This document shows, one piece after another, positions 1-12,673 of a DNA stretch of 64,000 nt. This stretch comes from Alteriqipengyuania lutimaris (GTDB taxonomy: Bacteria; Pseudomonadota; Alphaproteobacteria; Sphingomonadales; Sphingomonadaceae). The stretch's first letter is position 1; each line of letters begins with the position of its first letter. The notes under the pieces are model-generated. The model saw only the letters and a program-made list of their open reading frames with translations. It searched no databases and had not been told where the DNA came from. The position numbers and the translations under genes are program-made. The stretch is taken from NCBI RefSeq assembly GCF_003363135.1, contig NZ_QRBB01000001.1:930001-994000 (forward strand). The letters are read 5' to 3'.

Positions 1-1049
1 GGATTGGCGTCTTCGGGCGCGGCGCTCTGCACCACCACATTGTCCGCCGTGATGCCCACCACGTCGTGGGTGACGGGATCGAAGGACACCGCAATGTCGG
101 TCAGCAGCGATCCGCCATAGCCTGCGCTCGTGACCAGGAAGCTGCGCGAAGGATCGATCTGCGCGAAATCGCAGACATAGGCGGCATGGGTGTGGCCCGA
201 CAGGACGAGATCGACGCGCGGATCGACCTGCTCGAGAATGCCGATTAGCGGGCCGGAGACGCCGCCGCAGCTTTTGTCGTTGAAGCCGACATCGGTGTAG
301 AGCCCCTGGTGGATCGCGACGAGGATCGCGTCCGCGCCCTGTTCCTCCAGCAGTGGCACGGTGCGGTTGATCGCCGCCGCTTCGTCGCCGAAGGTCAGCC
401 CGTCGACCCCGCTGGGCGTCACCAGCGTGGGGGTCTCCTTCAGCGTCAGGCCGATCACGCCGATCCTGATTTCGCCCGCGGGGGTCTCGAACGTCTTGAT
501 CCCATAGGCGGGGAACAGCGTGCCGCCGCCCTCCATCGCGACGTTCGCGGCCAGGAAGGCGAAGTCCGCGCCTGCAAAATCGGGCTCCACCGCGCAGGGC
601 TCGCGCAGGGTCAGCTTCTCGCAGCCGCCATCCTGCACGCGTTGCAGTTCTCGCCAGCCGCGGTCGAATTCGTGGTTGCCGACCGCATTGAAATCGAGCC
701 CGATGCGGTTCATCGCGCCGATCGTCGGCTCGTCGAGGAAGAGCGAGGAGACAAGCGGGCTCGCGCCGATCAGGTCGCCCGCCGCGATCACCATCGTATT
801 GTCGTGCTTGGCGCGCACCGCATCGACCGCTGCGGCAAGATAGGCCGCGCCGCCCGCCTGCACTTCCAGCCCGTCGCCCAGCTTCACCGGACGTGCGATG
901 GGCTTGAGGTTGCCGTGGAAGTCGTTGAGCCCGACGATGCCGATGGTCACCGGCTCGGGCTCGGGTGCGGGCTGCTGCGTTGCCGGGACGGTGGCGCAGG
1001 CGCCCAGCGACAGGGCCAGCAAGGCGGCGAGGGTTTTGCGTGCGATCAT
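1..1049 (-). CDS. 5'-nucleotidase / 2',3'-cyclic phosphodiesterase family lipoprotein (partial)
   Basis: The gene reads leftward from ATG at 1049 and is still open at the left edge, giving 349 visible residues. The N-terminus is a lipoprotein signal with lipobox LGAC (Cys18). The metallophosphoesterase domain follows with all its metal-ligand blocks in order: NDFHGN (about 42-47), AAGDLIGAS, GNHEFD and SGHTH. This is the UshA/CpdB family, which hydrolyses nucleotides in the periplasm for phosphate and nucleoside salvage. The C-terminal 5'-nucleotidase substrate domain lies outside the window. Substrate preference cannot be read from the visible part. Confidence 0.93.
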   Translation of the reverse strand, partial: MIARKTLAALLALSLGACATVPATQQPAPEPEPVTIGIVGLNDFHGNLKPIARPVKLGDGLEVQAGGAAYLAAAVDAVRAKHDNTMVIAAGDLIGASPLVSSLFLDEPTIGAMNRIGLDFNAVGNHEFDRGWRELQRVQDGGCEKLTLREPCAVEPDFAGADFAFLAANVAMEGGGTLFPAYGIKTFETPAGEIRIGVIGLTLKETPTLVTPSGVDGLTFGDEAAAINRTVPLLEEQGADAILVAIHQGLYTDVGFNDKSCGGVSGPLIGILEQVDPRVDLVLSGHTHAAYVCDFAQIDPSRSFLVTSAGYGGSLLTDIAVSFDPVTHDVVGITADNVVVQSAAPEDAN

Positions 1050-1120
1050 GGTGTGCGGCGTTGCTCCGCCCAGGTTGCAACTTCAAGAAGGCAATTGCGG
1101 ATCATGGAGGTTTCCTGGCG

Positions 1121-2290
1121 TCAGAGCGCGCTGCCGCAGGCCTGTCCGCTCGCCCAGGCCCACTGGAAGTTGTAGCCGCCCAGCCACCCGGTCACGTCGA
1201 CCGCTTCGCCGATGGCGTAGAGGCCGGGTAGCTTCTTCGCCTCCATCGTTTGCGAGGAGAGTTCGGCGGTAGAGATGCCGCCCGCGGTCACCTCGGCCTT
1301 GGCGAAGCCTTCGGTGCCGTTGGGGTGGAACTGCCAGCCGCGCAGCCGCTCTTCCGTGCGGTTCAGCGCCTTGTCGGCAAGACCCTGAAGCGGACCGGGA
1401 AGCGCGAGCCGGTCGGCCAGCGTGGTCGCCAGCCGCTCGGGCAGGGTCTCGCGCAGCACGCCCGCCAGCGTCGCCTGCGGCGTCTGCGCCTTGCGTTCGA
1501 TGAGCCAGCCGCGCGGCGCATCGGGCAGGAAGTCGATCCGCAGCACTTCGCCGTGCCGCCAGTATGAGCTCGCCTGCAGGATGGCGGGGCCCGACAGGCC
1601 CTTGTGCGTCAGCAGCGCCGCCTCGCGGAATGTCGCCTTCCCGGCGCGTGCCTCGACCGGAGCGGACACGCCCGACAATTCGCGGAACAGCACGTCCTCG
1701 CCGCCCAGCGTCAGCGGGACGAGCGCGGGGCGCGGCTCGACCACCTTGAGGCCGAACTGGCGCGCGAGGTCGTAGGCGATCCCGGTCGCGCCCATCTTCG
1801 GGATCGACGGACCTCCGGTGGCGATCACAAGCGTGGGCGCGCAATGCGTCTCGCCGTTCGCCTCGAGAGCGAAGCTTTCGCCGTCATGCGCAACGTCGCC
1901 GATCTCCTGACCGGTGCGGATATCGACCGCGCCTTTCTCGCACTCGGCGAGCAGCATCGCGACGATCTGCTTCGCCGAGCCATCGCAAAACAGCTGGCCG
2001 AGGGTCTTTTCGTGCCACTCGATCCCGTAGCGCTCGACAAGATCGAGGAAATCGCGCGCAGTGTAGCGGGCGAGCGCAGACTTCGCGAAATGCGGGTTGG
2101 CCGAAAGGTAGTTCGCCGGCCCCGCGCCCAGATTCGTGAAATTGCAGCGCCCGCCGCCCGAGATGAGGATCTTCTTGCCCACCGCATCGGCCTTTTCGAG
2201 CACCAGCACGCGCCGCCCGCGCTGGCCCGCCACGCCCGCGCAGAACAGGCCGGCCGCCCCGCCGCCGAGGATGATCGCATCGTAATCCAT
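1121..2290 (-). CDS. HI0933/BaiN family NAD(P)/FAD-dependent flavoprotein
   Basis: The product is 389 residues long. An N-terminal dinucleotide-binding GGGAAG motif (about residues 9-14) is followed by the family signature ISGGGRCNFTN. The C-terminus carries the second FAD-contacting stretch with a YAIGEAVDVTGWLGGYN-like block. I chose ATG at 2290 because the Rossmann strand begins immediately after it; an upstream extension to 2452 is open but looks non-coding. The family is widespread and annotated as an aminoacetone oxidase-like or putative dehydrogenase; the physiological substrate is not known. Its start overlaps the start of the divergent acyltransferase frame. Confidence 0.9.
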   Translation of the reverse strand: MDYDAIILGGGAAGLFCAGVAGQRGRRVLVLEKADAVGKKILISGGGRCNFTNLGAGPANYLSANPHFAKSALARYTARDFLDLVERYGIEWHEKTLGQLFCDGSAKQIVAMLLAECEKGAVDIRTGQEIGDVAHDGESFALEANGETHCAPTLVIATGGPSIPKMGATGIAYDLARQFGLKVVEPRPALVPLTLGGEDVLFRELSGVSAPVEARAGKATFREAALLTHKGLSGPAILQASSYWRHGEVLRIDFLPDAPRGWLIERKAQTPQATLAGVLRETLPERLATTLADRLALPGPLQGLADKALNRTEERLRGWQFHPNGTEGFAKAEVTAGGISTAELSSQTMEAKKLPGLYAIGEAVDVTGWLGGYNFQWAWASGQACGSAL

Positions 2291-3026
2291 GCGCGCCAGC
2301 GCTGGCGCTTCGCCCGGCACTTGGCAACCGGCTTGGCAGTTGACGCAAGGGAAGGGTGCCCTATCGCCGGGGAGGGGGATCGAGGAAAAATTCAATGCGA
2401 TCGATGATGTGAACGCCGCAGACCCATCCCGCTCGGCCCTGTCGCGGGTCACGTTTGCGGTGTTCCTTTGGCTTTACCGGCGGGGAAACTGGCGCGCGAG
2501 CGTCAGCGGCCCTGCGACCCGCGTGCTGCCCCGAAAGGCGGTGATCATCGCGGTGCCGCACGCGACCAACTGGGATCTGGTCAATTATCTTGGGCTGACC
2601 CACGATCTGGGCCTGCGCACGCGGGTCATCGCCAAGGCGAGCCTGTTCCGCTGGCCGATCGCACGCTTCATGCGAGACATGGGCGGGGTGCCGGTCGATC
2701 GCAGCCGCCGGGCCAATCTGGTCGAGCAGATGGCGGAGCAGTTCGCCGCGCGCCACGATCTGCTGCTGACGATCGCGCCCGAAGGTTCGCGCGCCGTCAC
2801 CGGCAGCTGGAAAAGCGGTTTCTACCAGATCGCGCTGGCGGCAAACGTGCCGATCCTGTGCGGCTGGATCGATTACGATGCGAAGCGCGGCGGGATCGGC
2901 CCCGCGATCATGCCGACCGGCGACTACGCCGCCGACATGATCGAAGCGCAGCGTTTCTACGAGAGCAAGGGGATCGCAGCGCCCGACTTCGCGTCGATGA
3001 GCGAAGCGGGCGACAAGCCGATATAG
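2289..3026 (+). CDS. PlsC-like lysophospholipid acyltransferase family protein
   Basis: The product is up to 245 residues. It contains the acyltransferase catalytic HX4D motif (HATNWD), a substrate-binding EGSR block and a hydrophobic N-terminal segment, as in 1-acyl-glycerol-3-phosphate acyltransferases and related membrane enzymes. The gene is shorter than classic PlsC and resembles the stand-alone acyltransferase proteins of proteobacteria whose acceptor is uncertain. The start is unsure: ATG at 2289 overlaps the divergent flavoprotein start, whereas an in-frame GTG at 2409 would give about 205 residues and still keep the whole domain. Confidence 0.82.
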   Translation: MRASAGASPGTWQPAWQLTQGKGALSPGRGIEEKFNAIDDVNAADPSRSALSRVTFAVFLWLYRRGNWRASVSGPATRVLPRKAVIIAVPHATNWDLVNYLGLTHDLGLRTRVIAKASLFRWPIARFMRDMGGVPVDRSRRANLVEQMAEQFAARHDLLLTIAPEGSRAVTGSWKSGFYQIALAANVPILCGWIDYDAKRGGIGPAIMPTGDYAADMIEAQRFYESKGIAAPDFASMSEAGDKPI

Positions 3027-3032
3027 CCTTGC

Positions 3033-6378
<3,346 letters not shown>

Positions 6379-6480
6379 GCCACGCTCAAGCGAACCGGCG
6401 GGACTGCAGTAATGATGTCGCGCGGGTCGTGTCGTCATGGTCGGCTCTGGCGCCGCCTGGTGCATGTTGGGCGCGTATGC

Positions 6481-6513
6481 AAAAAGGCCCGCCTGCAGTG
6501 AAGCGGGCGGGCC
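6481..6513 (-). terminator. Rho-independent terminator for the small peptide gene
   Basis: An 11-bp stem with one G-T pair (arms 6486-6496 and 6503-6513, loop of six bases) is followed on the minus strand by five T residues (6485-6481). It lies just beyond the stop of the minus-strand 28-residue peptide gene. Confidence 0.8.
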
Positions 6514-6534
6514 ATTGCCATCCTCGGAAAGGAA

Positions 6535-6621
6535 TTAGACCGTCACGGCGGCGCCGATTGCGACGGCGCTGATCGTTACGGCCACGAGGAAGGCGAAAAG
6601 ATGGGTGGTCACGTTGCGCAC
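6535..6621 (-). CDS. Short hydrophobic peptide (28 aa), unknown
   Basis: A GTG start at 6621 is preceded by a strong AAGGAG ribosome binding site seven bases upstream, and the frame closes after 28 codons. The peptide is a single hydrophobic helix rich in Ala, Val and Ile with a short polar N-terminus. A rho-independent terminator follows 20 bases after the stop, so this looks like a complete monocistronic unit. A longer in-frame reading from 6762 lacks a ribosome binding site. Function is unknown; a small membrane peptide or a toxin-like peptide are both possible. Confidence 0.55.
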   Translation of the reverse strand: MRNVTTHLFAFLVAVTISAVAIGAAVTV

Positions 6622-6868
6622 CGCTTGTTCTCCTTCGATGATGGCCGGGGGTGGGCTAGGGGGGGGAGAGGACAGCCCACCGCCCGGCTCGAGGCGGGAA
6701 ATAATCTTACGTCGCGCTTTGTTAAAGTGAGAAAACATGCAGCATTGTGCACTTTTTTGCACTATTCACCGATGCGTGCGGCTCAACTGAGTATAGTTTG
6801 TTGCAATCGCGCCCCGGATGGCCACCCCCGGCTTGCGCAATCGCGCGGCCCGAGCCTAACGCAGCCGC

Positions 6869-8443
6869 ATGGACCAGCAAGCGCTCCCCGATTCCATCCT
6901 TATCGTCGATTTCGGCAGCCAGGTGACCCAGCTGATCGCGCGCCGCGTGCGCGAGGCGGGCGTCTATTCCGAGATCGCGCCTTTCACGCAGGCGGAAGAG
7001 GCGTTTCACCGCCTCAAGCCCAAGGGCATCATCCTTTCGGGTTCGCCCGCCGGGGTGCCCGACGAAGGATCCCCGCGCGCGCCCGACATGCTGTTCGACG
7101 CAGGCCTGCCCATCCTCGGCATCTGTTACGGCCAGCAGGTGATGACGCACCAGCTCGGCGGCGAAGTGCGCCCCGGGCACGAGACGGGCGAAGGCGGCGA
7201 GTTCGGCCGCGCCTTCCTTACCGTCACCAAGTCCTGCGCACTGTTCGACGGGCTGTGGCAGGAAGGCGAGCGGCACCAGGTGTGGATGAGCCATGGCGAC
7301 AAGGTCACCCGCTTTGCCGAAGGATTCGAGATCGTCGCGGTCAGCGATGGCGCGCCCTTCGCGGTGATCGCCGACGAGGCGCGCCGGTTCTACGGCACGC
7401 AGTTCCACCCCGAAGTGGTCCACACGCCCGATGGCGCAAAGCTGATCGCCAATTTCGCGCACAAGGTCTGCGGGCTGGCGGGCGACTGGACCATGGCCGA
7501 ATACCGCGCGACCAAGATCGCCGAGATCCGCGAACAGGTCGGCGACGGCAAGGTCATCTGCGGCCTGTCGGGCGGGGTCGACAGCTCGGTCGCCGCGATC
7601 CTGATCCACGAGGCGATCGGCGAACAGCTGACCTGCGTCTTCGTCGACCACGGCCTGCTGCGGCTGAACGAACGCGAACAGGTCGAGACCATGTTCCGCG
7701 ATCATTACAACATCCCGCTGGTGGTTGTGGACGCCGAGGAGCGCTTCATGGCGGGGCTCGCGGGCCAGACCGACCCCGAAAAGAAGCGCAAGTTCATCGG
7801 CGCGGAATTCATCAACGTGTTCGAGGAAGAGGCGAACAAGCTCGGCGGCGCGGATTTCCTCGCGCAGGGCACGCTCTATCCCGACGTGATCGAATCGGTC
7901 TCCTTCACCGGCGGGCCGAGCGTCACGATCAAGAGCCACCACAATGTCGGCGGCTTGCCCGAACGCATGAACATGCAGCTGGTCGAACCCTTGCGCGAAC
8001 TGTTCAAGGACGAGGTGCGCGAACTGGGGCGCGAACTGGGACTGCCCGACATGTTCGTCGGCCGTCACCCGTTCCCCGGCCCCGGCCTCGCCATCCGCAT
8101 CCCCGGCGAAGTGAGCAAGGACCGCTGCGACATCCTGCGCAAGGCCGACGCGATCTATCTCGAGGAAATCCGCAATGCGGGTCTCTATGACGCGATCTGG
8201 CAGGCCTTCGCGGTGCTGCTGCCGGTCAAGACCGTCGGCGTGATGGGCGACCACCGCACCTACGACAGCGTGTGCGGGTTGCGCGCGGTCACCAGCACCG
8301 ACGGGATGACGGCCGACGTCTATCCCTTCGACGCGAGCTTCCTCACCAACGTGGCGACCCGCATCGTCAACGAAGTGCAGGGCATCAACCGCGTGGTCTA
8401 CGACTACACCAGCAAGCCGCCGGGCACGATCGAATGGGAGTGA
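6869..8443 (+). CDS. guaA: GMP synthase (glutamine-hydrolysing)
   Basis: The 524-residue product has the full GuaA layout. An N-terminal class I glutamine amidotransferase domain carries the nucleophile Cys in GICYGQQ and the catalytic His/Glu in QFHPEVVH. An ATP pyrophosphatase domain follows with the P-loop-like [12 protein letters not shown], and then the C-terminal dimerisation domain ending in PPGTIEWE. It converts XMP to GMP in purine synthesis. The 247 bp upstream are free of genes and contain a short inverted repeat (GTGCA/TGCAC near 6746-6761) and a TATAGT hexamer near 6792; whether these regulate guaA is not established. Confidence 0.98.
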   Translation: MDQQALPDSILIVDFGSQVTQLIARRVREAGVYSEIAPFTQAEEAFHRLKPKGIILSGSPAGVPDEGSPRAPDMLFDAGLPILGICYGQQVMTHQLGGEVRPGHETGEGGEFGRAFLTVTKSCALFDGLWQEGERHQVWMSHGDKVTRFAEGFEIVAVSDGAPFAVIADEARRFYGTQFHPEVVHTPDGAKLIANFAHKVCGLAGDWTMAEYRATKIAEIREQVGDGKVICGLSGGVDSSVAAILIHEAIGEQLTCVFVDHGLLRLNEREQVETMFRDHYNIPLVVVDAEERFMAGLAGQTDPEKKRKFIGAEFINVFEEEANKLGGADFLAQGTLYPDVIESVSFTGGPSVTIKSHHNVGGLPERMNMQLVEPLRELFKDEVRELGRELGLPDMFVGRHPFPGPGLAIRIPGEVSKDRCDILRKADAIYLEEIRNAGLYDAIWQAFAVLLPVKTVGVMGDHRTYDSVCGLRAVTSTDGMTADVYPFDASFLTNVATRIVNEVQGINRVVYDYTSKPPGTIEWE

Positions 8444-8456
8444 CCGGAGTTATCCG

Positions 8457-8678
8457 ATGAACGGCACTTTACGCCTGATCGTCAAGGATTTCGGCTGGAT
8501 CCACAACTCGCTCGGCCTGCTGGGCAACGTGCTGTTCTTCGTCGGCAGCATCCTCTTCCTGCCCGCATTCGAATCGCATCAGACGCTCGGCGTGTGGCTG
8601 TTCATCATGGGGTCGTTCCTGATGCTGGTCGGCGCGCTGGGCGAGCTGGGGGTGAAGATCGTCGACAGCCGGGAGTAG
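8457..8678 (+). CDS. YrhK-like domain membrane protein
   Basis: This 73-residue protein starts 13 bases after guaA and has two membrane helices. The opening GWIHNSLGLLGN block, the second glycine-rich helix and the length match the YrhK family of small membrane proteins of unknown role. It is likely cotranscribed with guaA. Confidence 0.75.
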   Translation: MNGTLRLIVKDFGWIHNSLGLLGNVLFFVGSILFLPAFESHQTLGVWLFIMGSFLMLVGALGELGVKIVDSRE

Positions 8679-8786
8679 CCCGGCGCTGCACTGCAAAATG
8701 AACGGAACGCTCCGCTTCGCGCCCGCGTTGTGATCGGCAAATGGCCGCGTGTTTTTGCGCGGCGCATATCTATGCCGGAGCTTTCC

Positions 8787-9929
8787 ATGACCAATACCCA
8801 CGCACCGCTGCTCGACCCGCTCGACATGGCGGATATCACCACGCCCAACAGGGTGTGGATGGCCCCGCTCACCCGCAGCCGCTCGACCGCAGGAGACTGC
8901 GAGCAGACGCCGCTCCACGCGCTCTACTATGCGCAGCGCGCGGGCGCGGGCCTGATCGTTTCCGAGGCGACGCAGATCAGCCACGAAGGGCAGGGCTATG
9001 CCTGGACGCCGGGGATCTTCACCGACGATCAGGTCGAAAGCTGGAAGCTGGTGACCGACGCGGTGCATAATGCCGGCGGGCGGATTTTCTGCCAGCTCTG
9101 GCATGTCGGCGCGATCAGCCATCAGGTGTTCCAGCCCGAAGGCGGCGCGCCCGTCTCCGCCAGCGTGTGGACGCCCGAGGGCGGGGCCTTCGTCGGCGAC
9201 AGGCTGAGCGAAGGTCCGACGGTGCCGTTTCCCGAGGCGCGCGCGCTCGAGCTCAGCGAGATCCCGCGCCTGCTCGACGATTATCGCCATGCGGCGCGCT
9301 GCGCGGCCCGCGCCGGGTTCGACGGTGTGGAGGTGCACGCGGCAAACGGATACCTGATCGACCAGTTCTTGCGCAGCAGCACCAACCGGCGCGATGACGA
9401 ATATGGCGGCAGCCTCGAGAACCGGCTGCGCCTGCTGGACGAAGTGGTCGCCGCGGTGACCGAGGTACTGCCCGCAGGCCGCGTCGGCGTGCGCCTTTCT
9501 CCGATGGGCGGTCCGGGCGGTTCGTCCGATGCCAGGCCGGAAGAAACCTACCCCGAAGCCGCCGCCAAGCTCGCCGGGCGCGGCCTCGCCTACCTGCACG
9601 TCGTGCGGCCCAACGGGCATACCGGCAGCGGCGGATCGGACGAGGGCAACGCGATCGTGAAGGACATGCGCAAGCGGTTCGACGGCGTGTTCGTCGCCAA
9701 TGGCGAATTCTCGACCGAGGAGGCCGCGCAATGGATCGCCGACGGCCATGCCGACGCGATCGCTTTCGGCCGGCTGTTCATCGCCAACCCCGATCTGCCC
9801 GCCCGCATCGCAGCGGGCGGCCCCTACGAAGAGGCGAACGAGGACACCTTCTACGGCGGCGGGGCCGAGGGGTATGTCGATTATCCCACGCTCGATCGCG
9901 TGTCCGACACCCTGCCGGTCCCTGCCTGA
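8787..9929 (+). CDS. Old yellow enzyme family alkene reductase (NemA-like)
   Basis: The 380-residue product is an FMN TIM-barrel flavin oxidoreductase. Visible family features are the N-terminal APLTR block, the substrate-binding region VEVHAANGYLIDQF and the phosphate-contacting C-terminus AFGRLFIANPDL. It reduces activated C=C bonds of enones, nitro-olefins or maleimides with NAD(P)H. ATG at 8787 was chosen because GGAG lies six bases before it and family proteins begin there; the longer frame from 8730 adds a poorly conserved leader. An MDR reductase follows 45 bp downstream, so the two may form a small electrophile-detoxification unit. Confidence 0.92.
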   Translation: MTNTHAPLLDPLDMADITTPNRVWMAPLTRSRSTAGDCEQTPLHALYYAQRAGAGLIVSEATQISHEGQGYAWTPGIFTDDQVESWKLVTDAVHNAGGRIFCQLWHVGAISHQVFQPEGGAPVSASVWTPEGGAFVGDRLSEGPTVPFPEARALELSEIPRLLDDYRHAARCAARAGFDGVEVHAANGYLIDQFLRSSTNRRDDEYGGSLENRLRLLDEVVAAVTEVLPAGRVGVRLSPMGGPGGSSDARPEETYPEAAAKLAGRGLAYLHVVRPNGHTGSGGSDEGNAIVKDMRKRFDGVFVANGEFSTEEAAQWIADGHADAIAFGRLFIANPDLPARIAAGGPYEEANEDTFYGGGAEGYVDYPTLDRVSDTLPVPA

Positions 9930-9974
9930 GCCTCCCGCCGATACCCGATTCCCCTCCCGACACCGGAGCCCGAT

Positions 9975-10979
9975 ATGAAAGCCGTCAAAGTTCGCAATCC
10001 CGCCAGCCTCGACAGTCTCGACGTGGTCGAGATGGATGAGCCCCGCGATCCCGCAGCAGGCGAGATCAAGGTGAAGCTGCACGCCTCCTCGCTCAACTTC
10101 CACGACTATGCCGTGGTGGCGGGGATGATCCCAACCGACGACGGGCGCATTCCCCTGTCGGACGGTGCGGGCGAGGTGATCGCCGTGGGCGACGGCGTGG
10201 AGGATTTCGCGGTCGGCGACCGCGTGATCTCCACCTTCTTCCCGCACTGGGTCGACGGCGATTCGCCGCTCGGCAGCTTCGAGGGAACGCCTGGCGACGG
10301 GATCGACGGATTCGCGCGCGAAATGGTGACCAAGCCGACCAGCGCCTTTACCCATGCCCCCGAAAGCCTCGATTTCGTCGAAGCGGCAACGCTGCCCTGC
10401 GCCGGGGTGACGGCGTGGCGCGCGCTGATGGAGGACGGCAAGATGCAGCCGGGCCAGACCGTGCTGATCGAAGGCACGGGCGGCGTATCGCTGTTCGCGC
10501 TGCTCTTCGCCAAGGCGGCGGGCGCGAAGGTGATCGCCACCTCCAGTTCGGACGAGAAGCTGGAGACGGTGCGCAAGCTGGGTGCCGATCACACGATCAA
10601 CTACAAGTCGAACGAGAAGTGGGGCGAGGAAGCCTATGACTGGTCCGGCGGCGGGGTCGATCATGTGGTCGAAGTCGGCGGGCCGGGCACGCTCAACCAG
10701 GCGATCTCCGCGATCCGCGCGGGCGGCCATATCCACCTGATCGGCATCCTCACCGGGATGTCGGGCGAGGTGCAGACCGCGGCGCTGATGCGCAAGATGG
10801 GGCGGCTGCAGGGTCTTACCGTGGGCAGCCACGCGATGCAGCGCCGGATGATCGCCGCGATCGACGCCAATGGCCTCAAGCCGCAGATCAGCGACCGCTT
10901 CGCGCTGGGCAATCTGGCCGACGCCTTCCGCCACGAAGAGGACGGCGGGCACCTGGGCAAGATCGCGATCGAAATCTGA
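9975..10979 (+). CDS. MDR-superfamily NAD(P)-dependent oxidoreductase (quinone reductase/alcohol dehydrogenase-like)
   Basis: The 334-residue product has the GroES-like N-terminal domain and a Rossmann domain with GTGGVSLFA. Structural and catalytic zinc cysteine clusters are absent, placing it with zinc-independent medium-chain reductases such as quinone or enoyl reductases. It lies 45 bp after the old yellow enzyme gene in the same direction and probably shares its transcript. The precise substrate is unknown. Confidence 0.88.
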   Translation: MKAVKVRNPASLDSLDVVEMDEPRDPAAGEIKVKLHASSLNFHDYAVVAGMIPTDDGRIPLSDGAGEVIAVGDGVEDFAVGDRVISTFFPHWVDGDSPLGSFEGTPGDGIDGFAREMVTKPTSAFTHAPESLDFVEAATLPCAGVTAWRALMEDGKMQPGQTVLIEGTGGVSLFALLFAKAAGAKVIATSSSDEKLETVRKLGADHTINYKSNEKWGEEAYDWSGGGVDHVVEVGGPGTLNQAISAIRAGGHIHLIGILTGMSGEVQTAALMRKMGRLQGLTVGSHAMQRRMIAAIDANGLKPQISDRFALGNLADAFRHEEDGGHLGKIAIEI

Positions 10980-10992
10980 GCCGGGGCGGGCG

Positions 10993-11697
10993 GTGGAAAG
11001 CTTCGACCTCGGGCCGGACCCGCGGACCGAAACGCTTCGCCGCCTGCAACCGCTGCTGATCCAGCGCTTCGGGCGGATCGAACGTGCGCCACGGGAGCGG
11101 CGCGCGCCTGAGTGGGTGCTGGTGCAAGGCGTGATCGGTGCGCGCACGAAATCCGAAATTTCCAACGCCGCCACCGACCGTTTGCTGGAGCGCTACCAAA
11201 CGTGGGAGGCGGTCGCCAGGGCGCCGCTGGAGGCTTTGCAGGCTGAGCTTTCGACCCAGACCTATTCCAACATCGCGGCGGAGCGGCTAAAAGCCTCTCT
11301 GACCGAACTGATCGCGCGGCGCGGACGCGTCGATCTGTCGCATCTCGCGCCGATGGCGACCGAAGATGCGATGGACTGGCTCGAACAGCTGCCCGGGGTC
11401 GGGCGCAAGATCGCCGCAGGGGTCTTGAACGCCTCGACGCTCGACCGGGCGGTGCTGGTGCTCGACAGCCATCACCGCCGCATCCTCCAGCGCATGGGAC
11501 TGGTCCCGCCGAGAGCCGATACCGCGCGCGCCTATGCGGCGATCATGCCCGCCATGCCGCCCGAGTGGAGCGCGGCGGATTACGACGAGCATCACCTGCT
11601 GATGAAGAAGGTGGGCCAGACCTGGTGCCGCCCCAGCTCGCTCGATTGCGCCAACTGCGCCGCGCAGGCGCCGTGCGAGACCGGGCGCGCGGCCTAG
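10993..11697 (+). CDS. Endonuclease III homologue (HhH-GPD DNA glycosylase, Fe-S)
   Basis: The 234-residue product reads from GTG at 10993, 13 bp after the MDR gene. It has the helix-hairpin-helix LPGVGRK with the catalytic Lys, the catalytic Asp in VLDSHHRR, and a C-terminal [4Fe-4S] ligand set with Cys-X6-Cys-X2-Cys-X5-Cys spacing. It is therefore a bifunctional base-excision repair glycosylase/AP lyase. An unusual feature is the Ser/His-rich stretch around the catalytic Asp (the usual block is VDTHV). It may be a paralogue rather than the housekeeping Nth. Confidence 0.88.
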   Translation: MESFDLGPDPRTETLRRLQPLLIQRFGRIERAPRERRAPEWVLVQGVIGARTKSEISNAATDRLLERYQTWEAVARAPLEALQAELSTQTYSNIAAERLKASLTELIARRGRVDLSHLAPMATEDAMDWLEQLPGVGRKIAAGVLNASTLDRAVLVLDSHHRRILQRMGLVPPRADTARAYAAIMPAMPPEWSAADYDEHHLLMKKVGQTWCRPSSLDCANCAAQAPCETGRAA

Positions 11698-11784
11698 CGC
11701 GCCCAGCCCGAATCAAGCCCGGTCCGAATCAAGGAGATGGGTGCGCCATCGCCGAAGCTCGCCCACGATGACGACGCTATCCGG

Positions 11785-12213
11785 TCAGCCTTCGTCTTCG
11801 ATCCGCTTGTAGGGGATGAACTGCGTCAGCTGGAGGTTGCCGCTGTAGAAATTCCCCGATCGATCGCGCGTGGTCACAGTGTCGGTCCGGCAAAGCCGCG
11901 TGGAGAAGCTGCGCACGACCAGATAGTCGTCGTCGTCGAGATATTCGGGGCTGCGGGTGTAGTTCACGTAAACCGTCGAACCCTGCTCGTAGACGATCGC
12001 CGTCTTGTCGATGATGCTCGAGCGCACGTTGCGGCTGGTCGGCAGGCATTCCACCGGATCGCCGGCGACGCGCCCTTCGAGCTTCATCGCAAGCTTCCGC
12101 TCGCCCTTGGTCATCTCTGCAGCGGGATCGTCCGACTGGGCGCTGGCCGGGATCGAAAGCCCGAGCGCGAGCAGGGGGGCGGCGAGTGCGGGGGCAAGAA
12201 ATCGCATGGTCAT
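11785..12213 (-). CDS. Secreted protein of unknown function
   Basis: The 142-residue product opens with a clear signal peptide ending in PASAQ. The mature part has two Cys residues and a long beta-rich region that ends with QLTQFIPYKR. A GGAAAGGA ribosome binding site lies about ten bases before ATG at 12213. This type of short periplasmic protein is common in Sphingomonadales but I do not recognise a characterised family. The gene is convergent with the endonuclease III gene. Confidence 0.72.
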   Translation of the reverse strand: MTMRFLAPALAAPLLALGLSIPASAQSDDPAAEMTKGERKLAMKLEGRVAGDPVECLPTSRNVRSSIIDKTAIVYEQGSTVYVNYTRSPEYLDDDDYLVVRSFSTRLCRTDTVTTRDRSGNFYSGNLQLTQFIPYKRIEDEG

Positions 12214-12302
12214 GTCGTTATCCTTTCCGGACGCACGTCTAACGTGCCCTGGCTGAACAACGGCTGATGGCGGCAGAAGGCTTCCGCAGGGCACGGGCGC
12301 GG

Positions 12303-12563
12303 TCAGTGGCCCGGGTCGGCGCCTTCGGAAATATCGGGCAGCGCGCTCTGGTCGACCCCGTCGGCGGGCCCGCCTTCGAGCACGAATCGCCGGTCGCAGT
12401 AGCCGCAATCGACATAGCCATGCTCGTCGATCTCGAGATAGATCTTCGGGTGGCCGAGCGCGGCGGCGCGATAGAGCTTGCCGCTGCGAATATCGGTCGC
12501 GCCGTCGCACCAGACGCGGCGGGTGGTCACCTTGGAGACTTCGGGGGGCGGCGGCATGATCAT
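12303..12563 (-). CDS. zf-CHCC zinc-finger domain protein
   Basis: The product is 84-86 residues, starting at ATG 12563 or 12557. It carries the CHCC ligand set: Cys in RRVWCDG, His in GHPKIYL, then CGYC in the segment that ends RRFVLEGG. This is the bacterial homologue of the mitochondrial complex I assembly subunit NDUFS6, and in alphaproteobacteria it is a soluble zinc-binding protein linked to complex I. It is divergent from the ABC ATPase gene. Confidence 0.85.
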   Translation of the reverse strand: MIMPPPPEVSKVTTRRVWCDGATDIRSGKLYRAAALGHPKIYLEIDEHGYVDCGYCDRRFVLEGGPADGVDQSALPDISEGADPGH

Positions 12564-12673
12564 GGGGCAGCCGCATATCCGGGTGTCCGCGACACGGCAA
12601 GAGGCCAGCGGAGGAGACCGATCGTGTTCATAACCGGTGGTCAAGTGCGCCGGAGCGGCCTAGAGCCTCGCGC

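Noticed and set aside
8469..11174. 901-codon minus-strand open frame over the old yellow enzyme and MDR genes
   Set aside because: It lies antisense to well-recognised enzymes, is Arg/His/Gly-rich as high-GC shadows are, and has no conserved motif.
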